35,269 nt of DNA. It comes from Lewinellaceae bacterium. Its GTDB lineage: Bacteria > Bacteroidota > Bacteroidia > Chitinophagales > Saprospiraceae. Within the stretch, counting starts at the first letter, position 1; the number at the start of each line of letters is the position of its first letter. The stretch covers positions 1 to 35,269 of the forward strand of contig JADJSY010000031.1 in NCBI GenBank assembly GCA_016711435.1, read 5' to 3'. Below are positions 18,031 to 26,022 of the stretch, piece after piece. Made by a program: the position numbers and the translations under genes. The notes beneath the pieces are model-generated. The model saw nothing but the letters and a program-made list of their open reading frames with translations. It did not search any database and was not told the origin of the DNA.

Positions 18031-18944
18031 TGGCGAAGGTAGTCCAAAAGTTTTTTAAAGAGCCGTCTTTGATATTCTTCCAGGCTGCTCTTATATTTTA
18101 GGTCCATGTCTTTATAGTCGTTTTTACGGGGTGGGAAAAGAATGCCCGAACCGTATTTGCCCTGAAATTCCCAGGAAAGTTCGACATCCGGTCCTTTTTG
18201 AAGTCCTTTGACATAAATGCGGTGGTACTCAAAAAAGCCGTCGGGACAAATTTCGTAACTTAAATGGCTTACTTCCAAAATAAATTCATCGTAAGCCGTA
18301 TAAGAAGTATCCACTTTGGCCTTCCAGAGTATCGGCGTTCCTTTGTTTTTATAAACGTTAACCAAAAACTTGCGTGCCGTATTGCATACAGCGCTCACAT
18401 TTTTACCTCTGATGAGTGTAGCGTTGTCTCCGGTGTTGACGTCTTGCAGTGAAACCGGGGTGCTTACGTCCACAACGGCAGCGGATCTGATGCTGCGTTG
18501 TTCAACGGGAACTTTGCCGTTTTTAGCATACGTTTTTGCCAAAAAGTGTGCCGGATCGTGGCAGCGAACCACCACTTCTGCCTGTTCCTGCCGCACTTCT
18601 GCGAGAAAAGCCCATTTGTGCAGCAGTCTTTCATGGAAATATTGTCCGTTCACTTTTCGGTTGGCCTGTTCCAGTTTATCCCAGGCGCGCTGGATGGAAT
18701 CGCACACGTGTTTGCCTTTGTAGGCAGGGCGCAGGAATAGCGTCACTTTCTGACTGGAAACAGCGACGCTGTCGGCGATCAGGATTTTGTCTAACTTATT
18801 GTGCCGGAGCCATTGCCCGAATTCTCCTTTTTTCTTCTGAAAAAATGTCTTGTCCTTCCGAAGGTCTTGAGCCGAGGCGGAAGCGACCGAAAGCAGGTAA
18901 AAAAGGCAAATAAAAGCGGATAGCCGGATGGGGCTGTTTGCCAT
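18027..18944 (-). CDS. Exported hypothetical protein, coupled to a small membrane protein
   Basis: 305 aa from the ATG at 18944, chosen because it gives a proper signal peptide (MANSPIRLSAFICLFYLLSV, cleaved near SASAQ). A longer frame from 18992 would put 16 unlike residues in front. The mature part begins with a Lys-rich helix (KTFFQKKKGEFGQWLRHNKL) and continues with mixed alpha/beta sequence and a basic C-terminus (KYKSSLEEYQRRLFKKLLDYL). No catalytic motif or known domain is recognised. It probably resides in the periplasm or outer membrane. It overlaps the next gene by 4 nt. Confidence 0.65.
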   Translation of the reverse strand: MANSPIRLSAFICLFYLLSVASASAQDLRKDKTFFQKKKGEFGQWLRHNKLDKILIADSVAVSSQKVTLFLRPAYKGKHVCDSIQRAWDKLEQANRKVNGQYFHERLLHKWAFLAEVRQEQAEVVVRCHDPAHFLAKTYAKNGKVPVEQRSIRSAAVVDVSTPVSLQDVNTGDNATLIRGKNVSAVCNTARKFLVNVYKNKGTPILWKAKVDTSYTAYDEFILEVSHLSYEICPDGFFEYHRIYVKGLQKGPDVELSWEFQGKYGSGILFPPRKNDYKDMDLKYKSSLEEYQRRLFKKLLDYLRQ

Positions 18945-19022
18945 TATGGAAGGTTTTGTTTGCCGGTAGAATACGGAACAAAACCATTGCATATTTTTAA
19001 AAGTTTCAGATTTAACGTTTTA

Positions 19023-19103
19023 TGTAGGTTTTTACCACATAGGTGTGCTGTGCGTGAAATCTATGTGCCTTTGTTGTAAAAAAAACTATATGGTAAAATC
19101 TAC
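19023..19103. terminator. Inverted repeat anchored on the ruvA stop codon
   Basis: Arms 19023-19042 and 19085-19103 pair imperfectly (TGTAGGTTTTTACCACATAG with CTATATGGTAAAATCTACA). The right arm contains the ruvA stop TAG (19100-19102). A second weaker stem (CACATAGG / CTATGTG) lies inside. It is positioned as the ruvA terminator. Confidence 0.5.
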
Positions 19104-19696
19104 ACCGCCAGCGCCCGCAGCGCCAGTCTCACCAACTCCTCCACCTTGCTTGCATTGGGATGCTCTTTGGTAACGGCATTCAGCGCTTTTTGAACGGCTA
19201 TCCTGTTGAAACCCAACGACATAAGCGCCGAAATGGCTTCTTCCCGAACAGCGCTGTCCGCCATATTCAGGAGCATAAGTCCGGAGTCGGGTGCTTCTTT
19301 GCTGAGTTTGTTTTTCAGATCGAGGATGATCTGTTTGGCTGTTTTGGCGCCGATGCCCTTTACGCGTTGCAGCACATGCGCCTGCTCGCCGATGACTGCT
19401 GCGCGCACTTCGTCGACGGTCATAGAGGAAAGAATCAGTTGGGCTGTGGTGGCCCCTACGCCGGTCACGCCGATCAGTTGGGTGAACATACTCCGCTCCA
19501 CCTGCGTCGCAAAACCGTATAAGGTATGCGAATCTTCCTTGACAATCAGGTGGGTGTACAGGGTGCCGCGTTCCTGGCCCTGTATGGCTGTAAACGTACT
19601 CAGCGGGATGTTCACATGATAGCCCACGCCGTTAACCTCCATGACCACATAGGCCGGGCTGCGGAAGGTGATTTCGCCTTTGAGATATGCGTACAT
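19100..19696 (-). CDS. ruvA: Holliday junction branch migration protein RuvA
   Basis: 198 aa, full length. RuvA binds four-way DNA junctions as a tetramer and loads the RuvB motor for branch migration in recombinational repair. The N-terminal OB-fold begins MYAYLKGEITFRSPAYVVME and GVGYHVNIPLST, both strongly diagnostic. The middle carries helix-hairpin-helix motifs (LIGVTGVGATTAQLILSSM and LQRVKGIGAKTAKQIILDLK), which bind the DNA backbone. The C-terminal RuvB-binding domain reads EEAISALMSLGFNRIAVQKAL. The gene stands alone here; ruvB and ruvC are not in the window. The TAG stop is embedded in a downstream inverted repeat. Confidence 0.96.
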   Translation of the reverse strand: MYAYLKGEITFRSPAYVVMEVNGVGYHVNIPLSTFTAIQGQERGTLYTHLIVKEDSHTLYGFATQVERSMFTQLIGVTGVGATTAQLILSSMTVDEVRAAVIGEQAHVLQRVKGIGAKTAKQIILDLKNKLSKEAPDSGLMLLNMADSAVREEAISALMSLGFNRIAVQKALNAVTKEHPNASKVEELVRLALRALAV

Positions 19697-19742
19697 AGGA
19701 TAAGTAGTTATCTTATTAGTGAATGGGTTATCGTGTTGATAA

Positions 19743-19857
19743 ACACGGATTTTAAACAGATTTTACAAAAATTTAACACATAGGCACTTATAAAATATAG
19801 TTAAGAGTACTCTACAGCTATGTTTTCTATGTGCCTATGTGTTTAAAAAATCCGTGT
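19743..19857. repeat. Intergenic inverted repeat with ACACGGAT and ACACATAGGCAC words
   Basis: The outer arms ACACGGATTTT (19743-19753) and AAAATCCGTGT (19847-19857) match perfectly. The inner arms AACACATAGGCAC (19775-19787) and GTGCCTATGTGTT (19831-19843) also match perfectly over 13 bp. A further AATCCGTGTTCC lies at 19871-19882, just after the stop of the minus-strand gene at 19893. The loop is AT-rich. It fills the gap between that gene and ruvA. Confidence 0.65.
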
Positions 19858-19892
19858 CGCATCCCCCTTTAATCCGTGTTCCTTTTTGTTCA

Positions 19893-20492
19893 TCACGGTA
19901 ACGAATAAGGCGCCTTCACCAGCACCACAACTTCCGCTTCTTCCGGCAAAAACAAAGTCAGGCGTTGTTCGGAATACTCCAGCACCTGCGCCCGCCACTG
20001 GAAATAACTGTACGGAGCGCTCGTGCCGGGATAGGTCATATCACAACTTTTGGTCGCGGGCCGGGAAATATAATGCCTGGCTTCCGGGAAATATATCCGG
20101 TTGGTATTCAACTCTTTATTGTAGGAAGACATCGTGCTGTCCGGAAAAAACACCACGAAATAAGGCATGGCAATGGCCTCTGCCACCCGTTTTACTTCCG
20201 CTGTGCTGTCGCGTTCTTCCCAGCGGTCGTATGCGCGCAGGAGTTTGCGATTCGGTTCTTCCGTTTCGTAAAACCCAAACCAGGAATGCGCACGCATAGC
20301 CCGCACCTGCTCATAGACTGCTTTCGCCTGCACCAATGGGTCCTGCTTTTTATTGACCTGCAATCCTTGTTCGGCGTATTCCAGCATTTCCCAGCGGCCC
20401 GCCAGGTTCAAATCGTCGAGCGTTTTTGGAGCCTGTTCGACCGAACCGGAAAAGAACAGTAATACATGGAGCAACAGGTAGTTGATAAGCAT
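19893..20492 (-). CDS. Exported hypothetical protein following lon
   Basis: 199 aa. Starts MLINYLLLHVLLFFSGSVEQ, a signal peptide. The mature part has a motif-like DDLNLAGRWEMLEYAEQG resembling the opening of small lipocalin-type beta domains, but no lipid-attachment Cys is seen. It ends with beta-strand-like sequence (VLEYSEQRLTLFLPEEAEVV, LVKAPYSLP). The ATG overlaps the lon stop by one base (TAATG), so it is probably co-transcribed and reinitiated after lon. Function unknown; the lipocalin-like reading is only a guess. Confidence 0.6.
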   Translation of the reverse strand: MLINYLLLHVLLFFSGSVEQAPKTLDDLNLAGRWEMLEYAEQGLQVNKKQDPLVQAKAVYEQVRAMRAHSWFGFYETEEPNRKLLRAYDRWEERDSTAEVKRVAEAIAMPYFVVFFPDSTMSSYNKELNTNRIYFPEARHYISRPATKSCDMTYPGTSAPYSYFQWRAQVLEYSEQRLTLFLPEEAEVVVLVKAPYSLP

Positions 20493-22963
20493 TATGCCGC
20501 TTTTTTACGTTTTACTTTTGTTGTGCCGTTTTGGCTGACCTGTGCTTTACTGCTTAATCCGATGGCCAGTTGCAGCACTTCTTCCATACGATCGACGTAA
20601 TGAAAACTGAGTCCGCTGATAAAATCGGGTTCAATTTCTTCGACGTGTTTGCGGTTGTCTTTGCACAAAATAACTTCCTTGATACCGGCGCGGCGAGCCG
20701 CCAGTATTTTTTCCTTGATACCTCCAACGGGTAATACTTTTCCACGCAGGGTAATTTCTCCGGTCATGGCTAAGAAGGGTTTCAGCGAACGACCGACAAA
20801 AGCCGAAGTCAGGGCAGAAAGCATGGTTACACCTGCGGAGGGGCCGTCTTTTGGAATAGCGCCTTCCGGTATGTGTACGTGGATGTCGTTTTTTTCAAAT
20901 ACTTCCGGGTCAATTCCCAGGTGTTCCGCGTGTGCCTTCAGGTAACTGAGGGCCGTGCTGGCGCTTTCTTTCATCACTTCACCCAGGTTGCCGGTAAGTT
21001 GCAGGCGGCCATTGCCTTTATTCAGGCTGACCTCGATAAAGAGTATTTCGCCGCCAATGGACGTCCAGGCCAGACCGATGGCCACACCAGGCGACTGTAC
21101 TTCCTGGTACACTTCCGCGTCGTATTTGGTCGGCCCCAGGATACCGTGCAGGTGTTCGGGGCGAACCGTGACTTCATACTTTTCGTCCATAGCGACCCGT
21201 TTAGCCACATAGCGCATCACGGAGCCAATTTCGCGGGCCAGGTTGCGCACACCGCTTTCGCCTGTATAGTCGCGGATGATCCGCACAAGGGCCTTGTCGC
21301 TGATTTTCACCTGTCCGGTTTTGATCCCGTGGTCTTTGCGTTGCTCGGGCACCAGGTGTCTTTTGGCAATTTCTACCTTTTCTTCCAGCGAATATCCCGA
21401 AATTTCTATGATTTCCATCCGGTCCAGCAACGCCGGCTGTATGGTGGAAAGCGAATTGGCCGTAGCGATAAACAGCACTTTGGACAAGTCGTATTCAAGT
21501 TCCAGGTAATTGTCGTGGAAAGCGATATTTTGTTCAGGATCAAGTACTTCCAGCAATGCGGAAGAGGGATCGCCCCGAAAATCCTTGCCTACTTTATCGA
21601 TCTCATCGAGGATAAAAACCGGGTTGCCGGATTTGCCTTTTTTCAGGGACTGGATGATACGGCCGGGCATGGCGCCGATATAGGTTTTGCGGTGGCCACG
21701 GATTTCCGCCTCATCGTGCAGGCCGCCGAGGCTCATGCGGATGTATTTGCGTTTCAGCGCTTTGGCGATGCTGGCGCCTAAGGAGGTTTTACCCACCCCC
21801 GGAGGGCCGGTAAGGCACAGGATCGGCGCTTTCATATCGCCTTTCAGTTTCAGTACTGCCAGGTGTTCGAGGATGCGTTCTTTTACTTTTGTCAGGCCGT
21901 AGTGGTCGCGGTCGAGCACATCTTTCACCTTTTTCAGGTCGAAATTGTCTTTGGTAAATTCTTCCCAGGGCAAATCGAGCAGCGTTTCGAGGTAGTTCAG
22001 CCCGATGGCGTATTCCGCCACCTGCGGATTGACGCGGCGGAGTTTATTGATTTCCCGGTCAAAGGTTTCGCGCACATTTTTAGGCCATTTCTTTTTGGCG
22101 GCTTTGCGCAGCAGGTCGTTGATTTCTTCCTCCTGCGGGTTCTGGCCCAGTTCTTCCTGAATGGTTTTGAGTTGCTGGTTCAGGAAATAATCGCGCTGTT
22201 GTTTTTCAATATCGGTGCGCACTTTCGACTCGATCTGATCCTTCAGTTCGAGCAGTTGCAATTCGCCATCCATGTGCAGCAAAATAGCGCTCGCTTTTTC
22301 GCGGAGGTTGCTCAACTCAAGCAGCGCCTGCTTTTCATGTATCTTGATACCGAGGTTGGAAGCAATAAAATTCAGCAAAAAATTGTCGTTATTGATGTTT
22401 TTCAGCATCACGACGGCCTCTGAAGGGATTTGAGGCGACAATTCGATGATGTGTTTGGCGGCATCGCGCACACTGCTCAGCAGCGCCTTAAACTCCAGCT
22501 TATTCTTAGGGAGTTCGTATTCGAGCATCGTAATTCTACCCAGCATGTGCGGATCATCGCTGGTCATTTCCTCCAGGCGAAAACGTTTGCGGCCCTGTAA
22601 GATGGCTGTGGTGGAGCCGTCCGGCATTTTCAGCAGTTTCAGGATACGCGCAACCGTGCCGATACGATACAAATCGTGGTCGGCAGGCGCTTCAATCTTT
22701 ACATCTCTTTGGGAAAGCACACCAATGTAGCGGTTGTCTTCATAGGCTTTTTGAACAGCCCGGATACTTTTATCGCGACCTACTGTAATGGGGGTAACAA
22801 TACCCGGAAACAGTACGGTATTTTTCAAAGGCAAAATGGGAAGTATATCTGGAAATACTTCTCCCTGCCGGGTTTCCTCCTCTTCTTCCAGGGAGAAAAG
22901 TGGCACGAAGTCGGGTTCATCATCCGACTGTTGCGACATCAACCAATTTTCAAACATGCTCAT
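20492..22963 (-). CDS. lon: ATP-dependent endopeptidase Lon
   Basis: 823 aa, complete. Lon unfolds and degrades misfolded and regulatory proteins in the cytoplasm as a hexamer. The N-terminal substrate-binding domain (about 40-250, opening LPILPLKNTVLFPGIVTPI) is followed by the coiled-coil region, AAA+ module and protease domain. Walker A is GPPGVGKT (386-393) and Walker B is ILDEIDK (451-457). The protease Ser-Lys dyad is Ser709 in PKDGPSAG and Lys752 in GGIKEKILAA, with the same 43-residue spacing as in E. coli Lon. The Lys/Arg-rich tail ends VKRKKAA. No convincing -33/-7 promoter was found upstream. A small exported protein overlaps its stop by one base. Confidence 0.97.
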   Translation of the reverse strand: MSMFENWLMSQQSDDEPDFVPLFSLEEEEETRQGEVFPDILPILPLKNTVLFPGIVTPITVGRDKSIRAVQKAYEDNRYIGVLSQRDVKIEAPADHDLYRIGTVARILKLLKMPDGSTTAILQGRKRFRLEEMTSDDPHMLGRITMLEYELPKNKLEFKALLSSVRDAAKHIIELSPQIPSEAVVMLKNINNDNFLLNFIASNLGIKIHEKQALLELSNLREKASAILLHMDGELQLLELKDQIESKVRTDIEKQQRDYFLNQQLKTIQEELGQNPQEEEINDLLRKAAKKKWPKNVRETFDREINKLRRVNPQVAEYAIGLNYLETLLDLPWEEFTKDNFDLKKVKDVLDRDHYGLTKVKERILEHLAVLKLKGDMKAPILCLTGPPGVGKTSLGASIAKALKRKYIRMSLGGLHDEAEIRGHRKTYIGAMPGRIIQSLKKGKSGNPVFILDEIDKVGKDFRGDPSSALLEVLDPEQNIAFHDNYLELEYDLSKVLFIATANSLSTIQPALLDRMEIIEISGYSLEEKVEIAKRHLVPEQRKDHGIKTGQVKISDKALVRIIRDYTGESGVRNLAREIGSVMRYVAKRVAMDEKYEVTVRPEHLHGILGPTKYDAEVYQEVQSPGVAIGLAWTSIGGEILFIEVSLNKGNGRLQLTGNLGEVMKESASTALSYLKAHAEHLGIDPEVFEKNDIHVHIPEGAIPKDGPSAGVTMLSALTSAFVGRSLKPFLAMTGEITLRGKVLPVGGIKEKILAARRAGIKEVILCKDNRKHVEEIEPDFISGLSFHYVDRMEEVLQLAIGLSSKAQVSQNGTTKVKRKKAA

Positions 22964-23264
22964 ATTAACTTACAAAATGATAGCCGAAGGTGAAGGGGTA
23001 TATTCAGGAGATTAGTATTCTGTCCGAAAATCAATTCCTCCTCAAATATTACCCCGAAATAATAAGGAGTCTTGAGAATTTCTGCAATGTTAAGTGCAAA
23101 CCTTGACAAATTATATGAAAAGATGGTAGTAAATAATGATTTGTGTCAAACTGGCAGCAAAAAACGCAGGGTAATGAACAGGTATAACGGTCAAATAATT
23201 TGCCACGCTTGAGAATCCCTGGATTTGGCAGGAAAAAACGGGGGGAAGCGACAAAAAGGCAGAA
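22964..23264. other. Upstream region of lon, no gene seen
   Basis: About 300 bp without a credible coding frame. It must hold the lon promoter. AATATTTG, one mismatch from TAnnTTTG, occurs on the minus strand about 85 nt before the ATG, but has no well-placed -33 element. No tRNA, riboswitch-like fold or heat-shock consensus is recognised. Confidence 0.3.
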
Positions 23265-23423
23265 GGGTTGATAGGTTGATGAAGGTTGAGGTTTATGAGG
23301 GTTTATAGGTTTATAACAGCCGCTCAATCGATCCCCTTTTTGAGCGGCTGTTATAAACCTATAAACCCCTCAACCATAAACCCTCTCCCTCTCAACTATA
23401 AACCCCTCAACCTCTCAACCAAA
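23265..23423. terminator. Long hairpin with a perfect 28-bp stem flanked by GGTTTATA/GGTTGAT units
   Basis: 23299-23326 and 23341-23368 are perfect reverse complements over 28 bp, around a 14-nt loop. The stem has a unique part (ACAGCCGCTCA) inside repeat units (GGTTTATA, GGGTTTATA). The units continue outward on both sides as GGTTGATG/GAGGTT and CCCTCAACC/ATAAACC. The right side abuts the restored stop of the S9 peptidase gene. Probable terminator or dispersed palindrome. Confidence 0.7.
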
Positions 23424-25609
23424 TCATGGTCTCGAAACATCCACATCCCGCAGGTTTTCATTAAAAAACGCTTCAATTTTTCAAACAAGTGAACCCGGTC
23501 GCCGCCCATTACATTGTGCAGGTGTTCGGGATAAACAAAATAATCAATCTGTTTGCCTTTGCGCACGCACTCGCGGATGTAGCGCAGGGAGTGTTGCCAC
23601 AGCACCACATCGTCGGAAGAGCCGTGTATCATCAGTAAACGCCCGGATAGATTGTCAACATAGTTAAACAGGTTGCTTTTAGCGTAACCTTGTGGGTTTT
23701 CTTTCGGACTGTCCATGTAGCGTTCGGTGTACATGATTTCATACATACTCCAGTCGATAACAGGGCCGCCGGCTACACCACAGCGAAAAACACCGCCGGC
23801 TTCCGGGCGGCTCATCAGGGAAGTGGTCATAAATCCGCCGTAACTCCAGCCGTATATGCCGATGCGTTTCGGGTCCACAAAACCCTGCGTTTTCAGGAAA
23901 TTCACGCCCGCCAGTTGATCTTCCATTTCACTGTCGCCGGCCCGGCGGTGGATAGCGCTTTCAAAGGCTTGTCCCCGGTTGGCGGAGCCGCGCCCGTCGA
24001 GTACAAACACGATATAACCCTCCTGCGCCATGTGGTGCATCCAGAGTTCGCCGCCGGCCAGCCAGCCGTTGGTGACCATTTGCACATGGGGGCCGTTGTA
24101 CACATAAACCAGCGCGGGATACTGATTGGAAGCGACAAAATCGGGCGGCAGAATCATACGGGCATTTAGCATGGGACCACCGGGCGAAGGCAGCTTTACC
24201 AGGCGCGTAAGACCCAACTGGTAGCCGTCTAAAGGGTTTTTAGCCCCGAAAATGATCTGGCGTTCCTGCGGACGGGCTACCGATTGGAGGTACACCAAAC
24301 GTGGTATTTCATTGCTGGAAAACACATCCAACACCCAGGCGCCGTTGCTGCTGATAAGGCCGTTGTGGATGCCGTCTTCGTTGCTCAGGCGACGAACTGT
24401 CCCGGTTTTCAGTTGAGCGCTATACACATAGCGGTTCAATCCCGACTCGTCGGCCAACTGGTAAAAACAGTTTTCACCTTTGGTATCGAAGCCGTAGAAG
24501 TTGGTTACAGGCATAGCGCCCTTGCTTATCTGGCGCTGTTCCATGCCCGATAAATTGCAGAGGTACAGGTGGTTATATCCATCGCGTTCGCTTTGCCACA
24601 GAAACTGATCGTTGCTGCCAGGCAGGAAAACTGGGGGTTTTTCGGGTTCCACCCATTTGTCATTGGTTTCTTCAAAAATCGTTTTGACGAAAGCGCCGGT
24701 GGCTGCATCAAACTGCTTGAGCCACATGTGGTTTTGTTCGCGGTTGACAACGGCAATCAGGATATATTTATCGTCGGGCGTCCAGGCCACATTGGTGAGG
24801 TATTGCTCGGCAGGTTCGCCCGTTTGCAGATAGATTTTTTGGCCGGTCTGCGTATCAAATACGCCGAGAGTCACATGGTGGCTTTTGGAACCGGCGAAAG
24901 GGTAGCGGACTTCCCGTACCTGTGCAGGCATGGAATCCAGCACATAAATCGGATATTCCGTGACCATACTTTCATCCATCCGGTAAAAAGCGAGGTGGCG
25001 ACCCGAATTGCTCCAGAAAGTACCTTTATAAATGCCGAACTCTTCGCGGTGTACACTTTTGCCGTATACTATGCCTTTGGCTTCGCTTTGTGCCACACCG
25101 AGTTCTTTCCCGCCCGCATTGATCCAGAGATCATCGTTTCTGGTATAAGCAGCGTTAAAGGTTTTGGCGTGTATATCCACGTTTTCCGCATCCGCCGGGT
25201 ACCGGTTTTTGCGTTGCAAACCCTGGGAAAAGGAATAGGTGAAAATCTCTTTTTCGGATTGAAACGATAGATTGTCTGCATCTACCCAGGTCAAGGCCGG
25301 AAGGCCGGTCAGCGCCGGAACACCGAATGCGACAAGGCCTTCGTTGATGCCGGTCAAGACATCCAGGGTGTCCGTTTTCTGGTTGTTCGCCTGTACCCGG
25401 ACGATTTTATTGCCGACCGCATGGGTAAATTGGGTCGTACCTGGAATCCACTGTAGCTGCTTCAGGTTGGCAGGCGCCAGTACCGTGCGTCCTTTCAGGA
25501 TAGCATCGGACATGGTAAGTTTTTGTTGGGCAGCAAGGCAAAGCGGGGAAAGCAGCAAGAGGCAGGGCAACGCGATAGACAGCCCAAGCCTGGCAAAATT
25601 TAGTTTCAT
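23424..25609 (-). CDS. Prolyl oligopeptidase / dipeptidyl-peptidase IV family (S9) peptidase; frameshift near C-terminus
   Basis: An exported serine peptidase of the DPP-IV group, which removes N-terminal di- or tripeptides, often after Pro. Signal peptide MKLNFARLGLSIALPCLLLL with cleavage near LAAQQ; the ATG at 25609 is chosen because nine upstream residues are unlike a signal. The beta-propeller half includes YRMDESMVTEYP. The alpha/beta hydrolase half has the nucleophile in GIYGWSYGGFMTT, the Asp in HGSSDDVVLW and the His in PEHLHNVMGG. The continuous frame ends in a poor C-terminus (LKRFLMKTCGMW). Adding one base to the A6 run at 23463-23468 gives KRFFNENLRDVDVSRP with a stop at 23424-23426, the family's usual ending. 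About 728 aa when corrected. Confidence 0.88.
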
Positions 25610-25655
25610 GTATACGCCGGTTGAAATGGCGCGCAAAAGTAGTTAAGAGAAAGAT

Positions 25656-25684
25656 CAAAACTACAAAGAGCATATTTTTTGCAA
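25656..25684 (-). promoter_or_regulatory. Bacteroidota-type promoter for the S9 peptidase
   Basis: On the minus strand TAGTTTTG (25656-25663) matches the -7 consensus TAnnTTTG exactly. TTG at 25682-25684 lies 18 nt upstream in the -33 position. It is ~50 nt before the ATG and downstream of the small-RNA terminator, so the peptidase has its own start site. Confidence 0.55.
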
Positions 25685-25727
25685 CTTTGCTTTGTCCTTT
25701 TTTCCAGAGGGAGACATTGCAAAGGGC

Positions 25728-25764
25728 AAAAAAAAATGAGGCAGTGCCACCACAGCACTACCTC
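25728..25764 (-). terminator. Intrinsic terminator of the candidate small RNA
   Basis: On the minus strand GAGGTAGTGC pairs with GCACTGCCTC (10-bp stem, one G-T pair) around the 7-nt loop TGTGGTG, then A and T9. A textbook Rho-independent terminator. Confidence 0.8.
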
Positions 25765-25812
25765 AGCCCTAACCAAATAAAACCAAATTATTCTTGTTGT
25801 TAAATTACTTTC
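25728..25812 (-). ncRNA. Candidate small RNA of ~85 nt with own promoter and terminator
   Basis: A complete minus-strand transcription unit sits in the 413-bp gap between two divergent peptidase genes. A perfect -7 box is followed by ~50 nt of AT-rich sequence (AACAACAAGAATAATTTGG, then TTTTATTTGGTTAGGG), a strong hairpin and a T9 tract. No ATG-started frame is present, although NNKNNLVLFG could be read before a stop. It could be a trans-acting sRNA or a leader-type transcript. No known family is recognised. The rest of the gap, toward the M28 gene, is AT-rich and shows only a TTTGGC/GCCAAA repeat. Confidence 0.5.
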
Positions 25813-25818
25813 TTGAGA

Positions 25819-25850
25819 CAAAGATAATGCGCTTTGTGTAGAACTTACAA
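25819..25850 (-). promoter_or_regulatory. Bacteroidota-type promoter for the candidate small RNA
   Basis: TATCTTTG at 25819-25826 is an exact TAnnTTTG match, with TTG at 25848-25850 and a 21-nt spacer. The start site would fall near 25812. Confidence 0.6.
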
Positions 25851-26022
25851 GAAGATTGTAAAAAAATTCAAATTTTTTTTTCGACAACTGCTTCTACTTT
25901 CCGAAAAATAAAAAAATCTTTGAGCGGGCGATTTGGCGAATGTTATTTTTTGCCAAATGATCTACTTGTTTCTGTGAAATTGTACTGGCATTTTTAAAAC
26001 ATAATTTTATTTGTTTTCAAAT

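Noticed and set aside
20873..21781. 302-aa plus-strand frame opposite lon
   Set aside because: Antisense shadow of lon; its Phe/Gln/Val-rich composition reflects complementary codons.
23265..23423. CRISPR-like short repeats
   Set aside because: Units are 7-9 nt, contiguous and arranged as inverted arms; there are no unique spacers of constant length and no cas genes.
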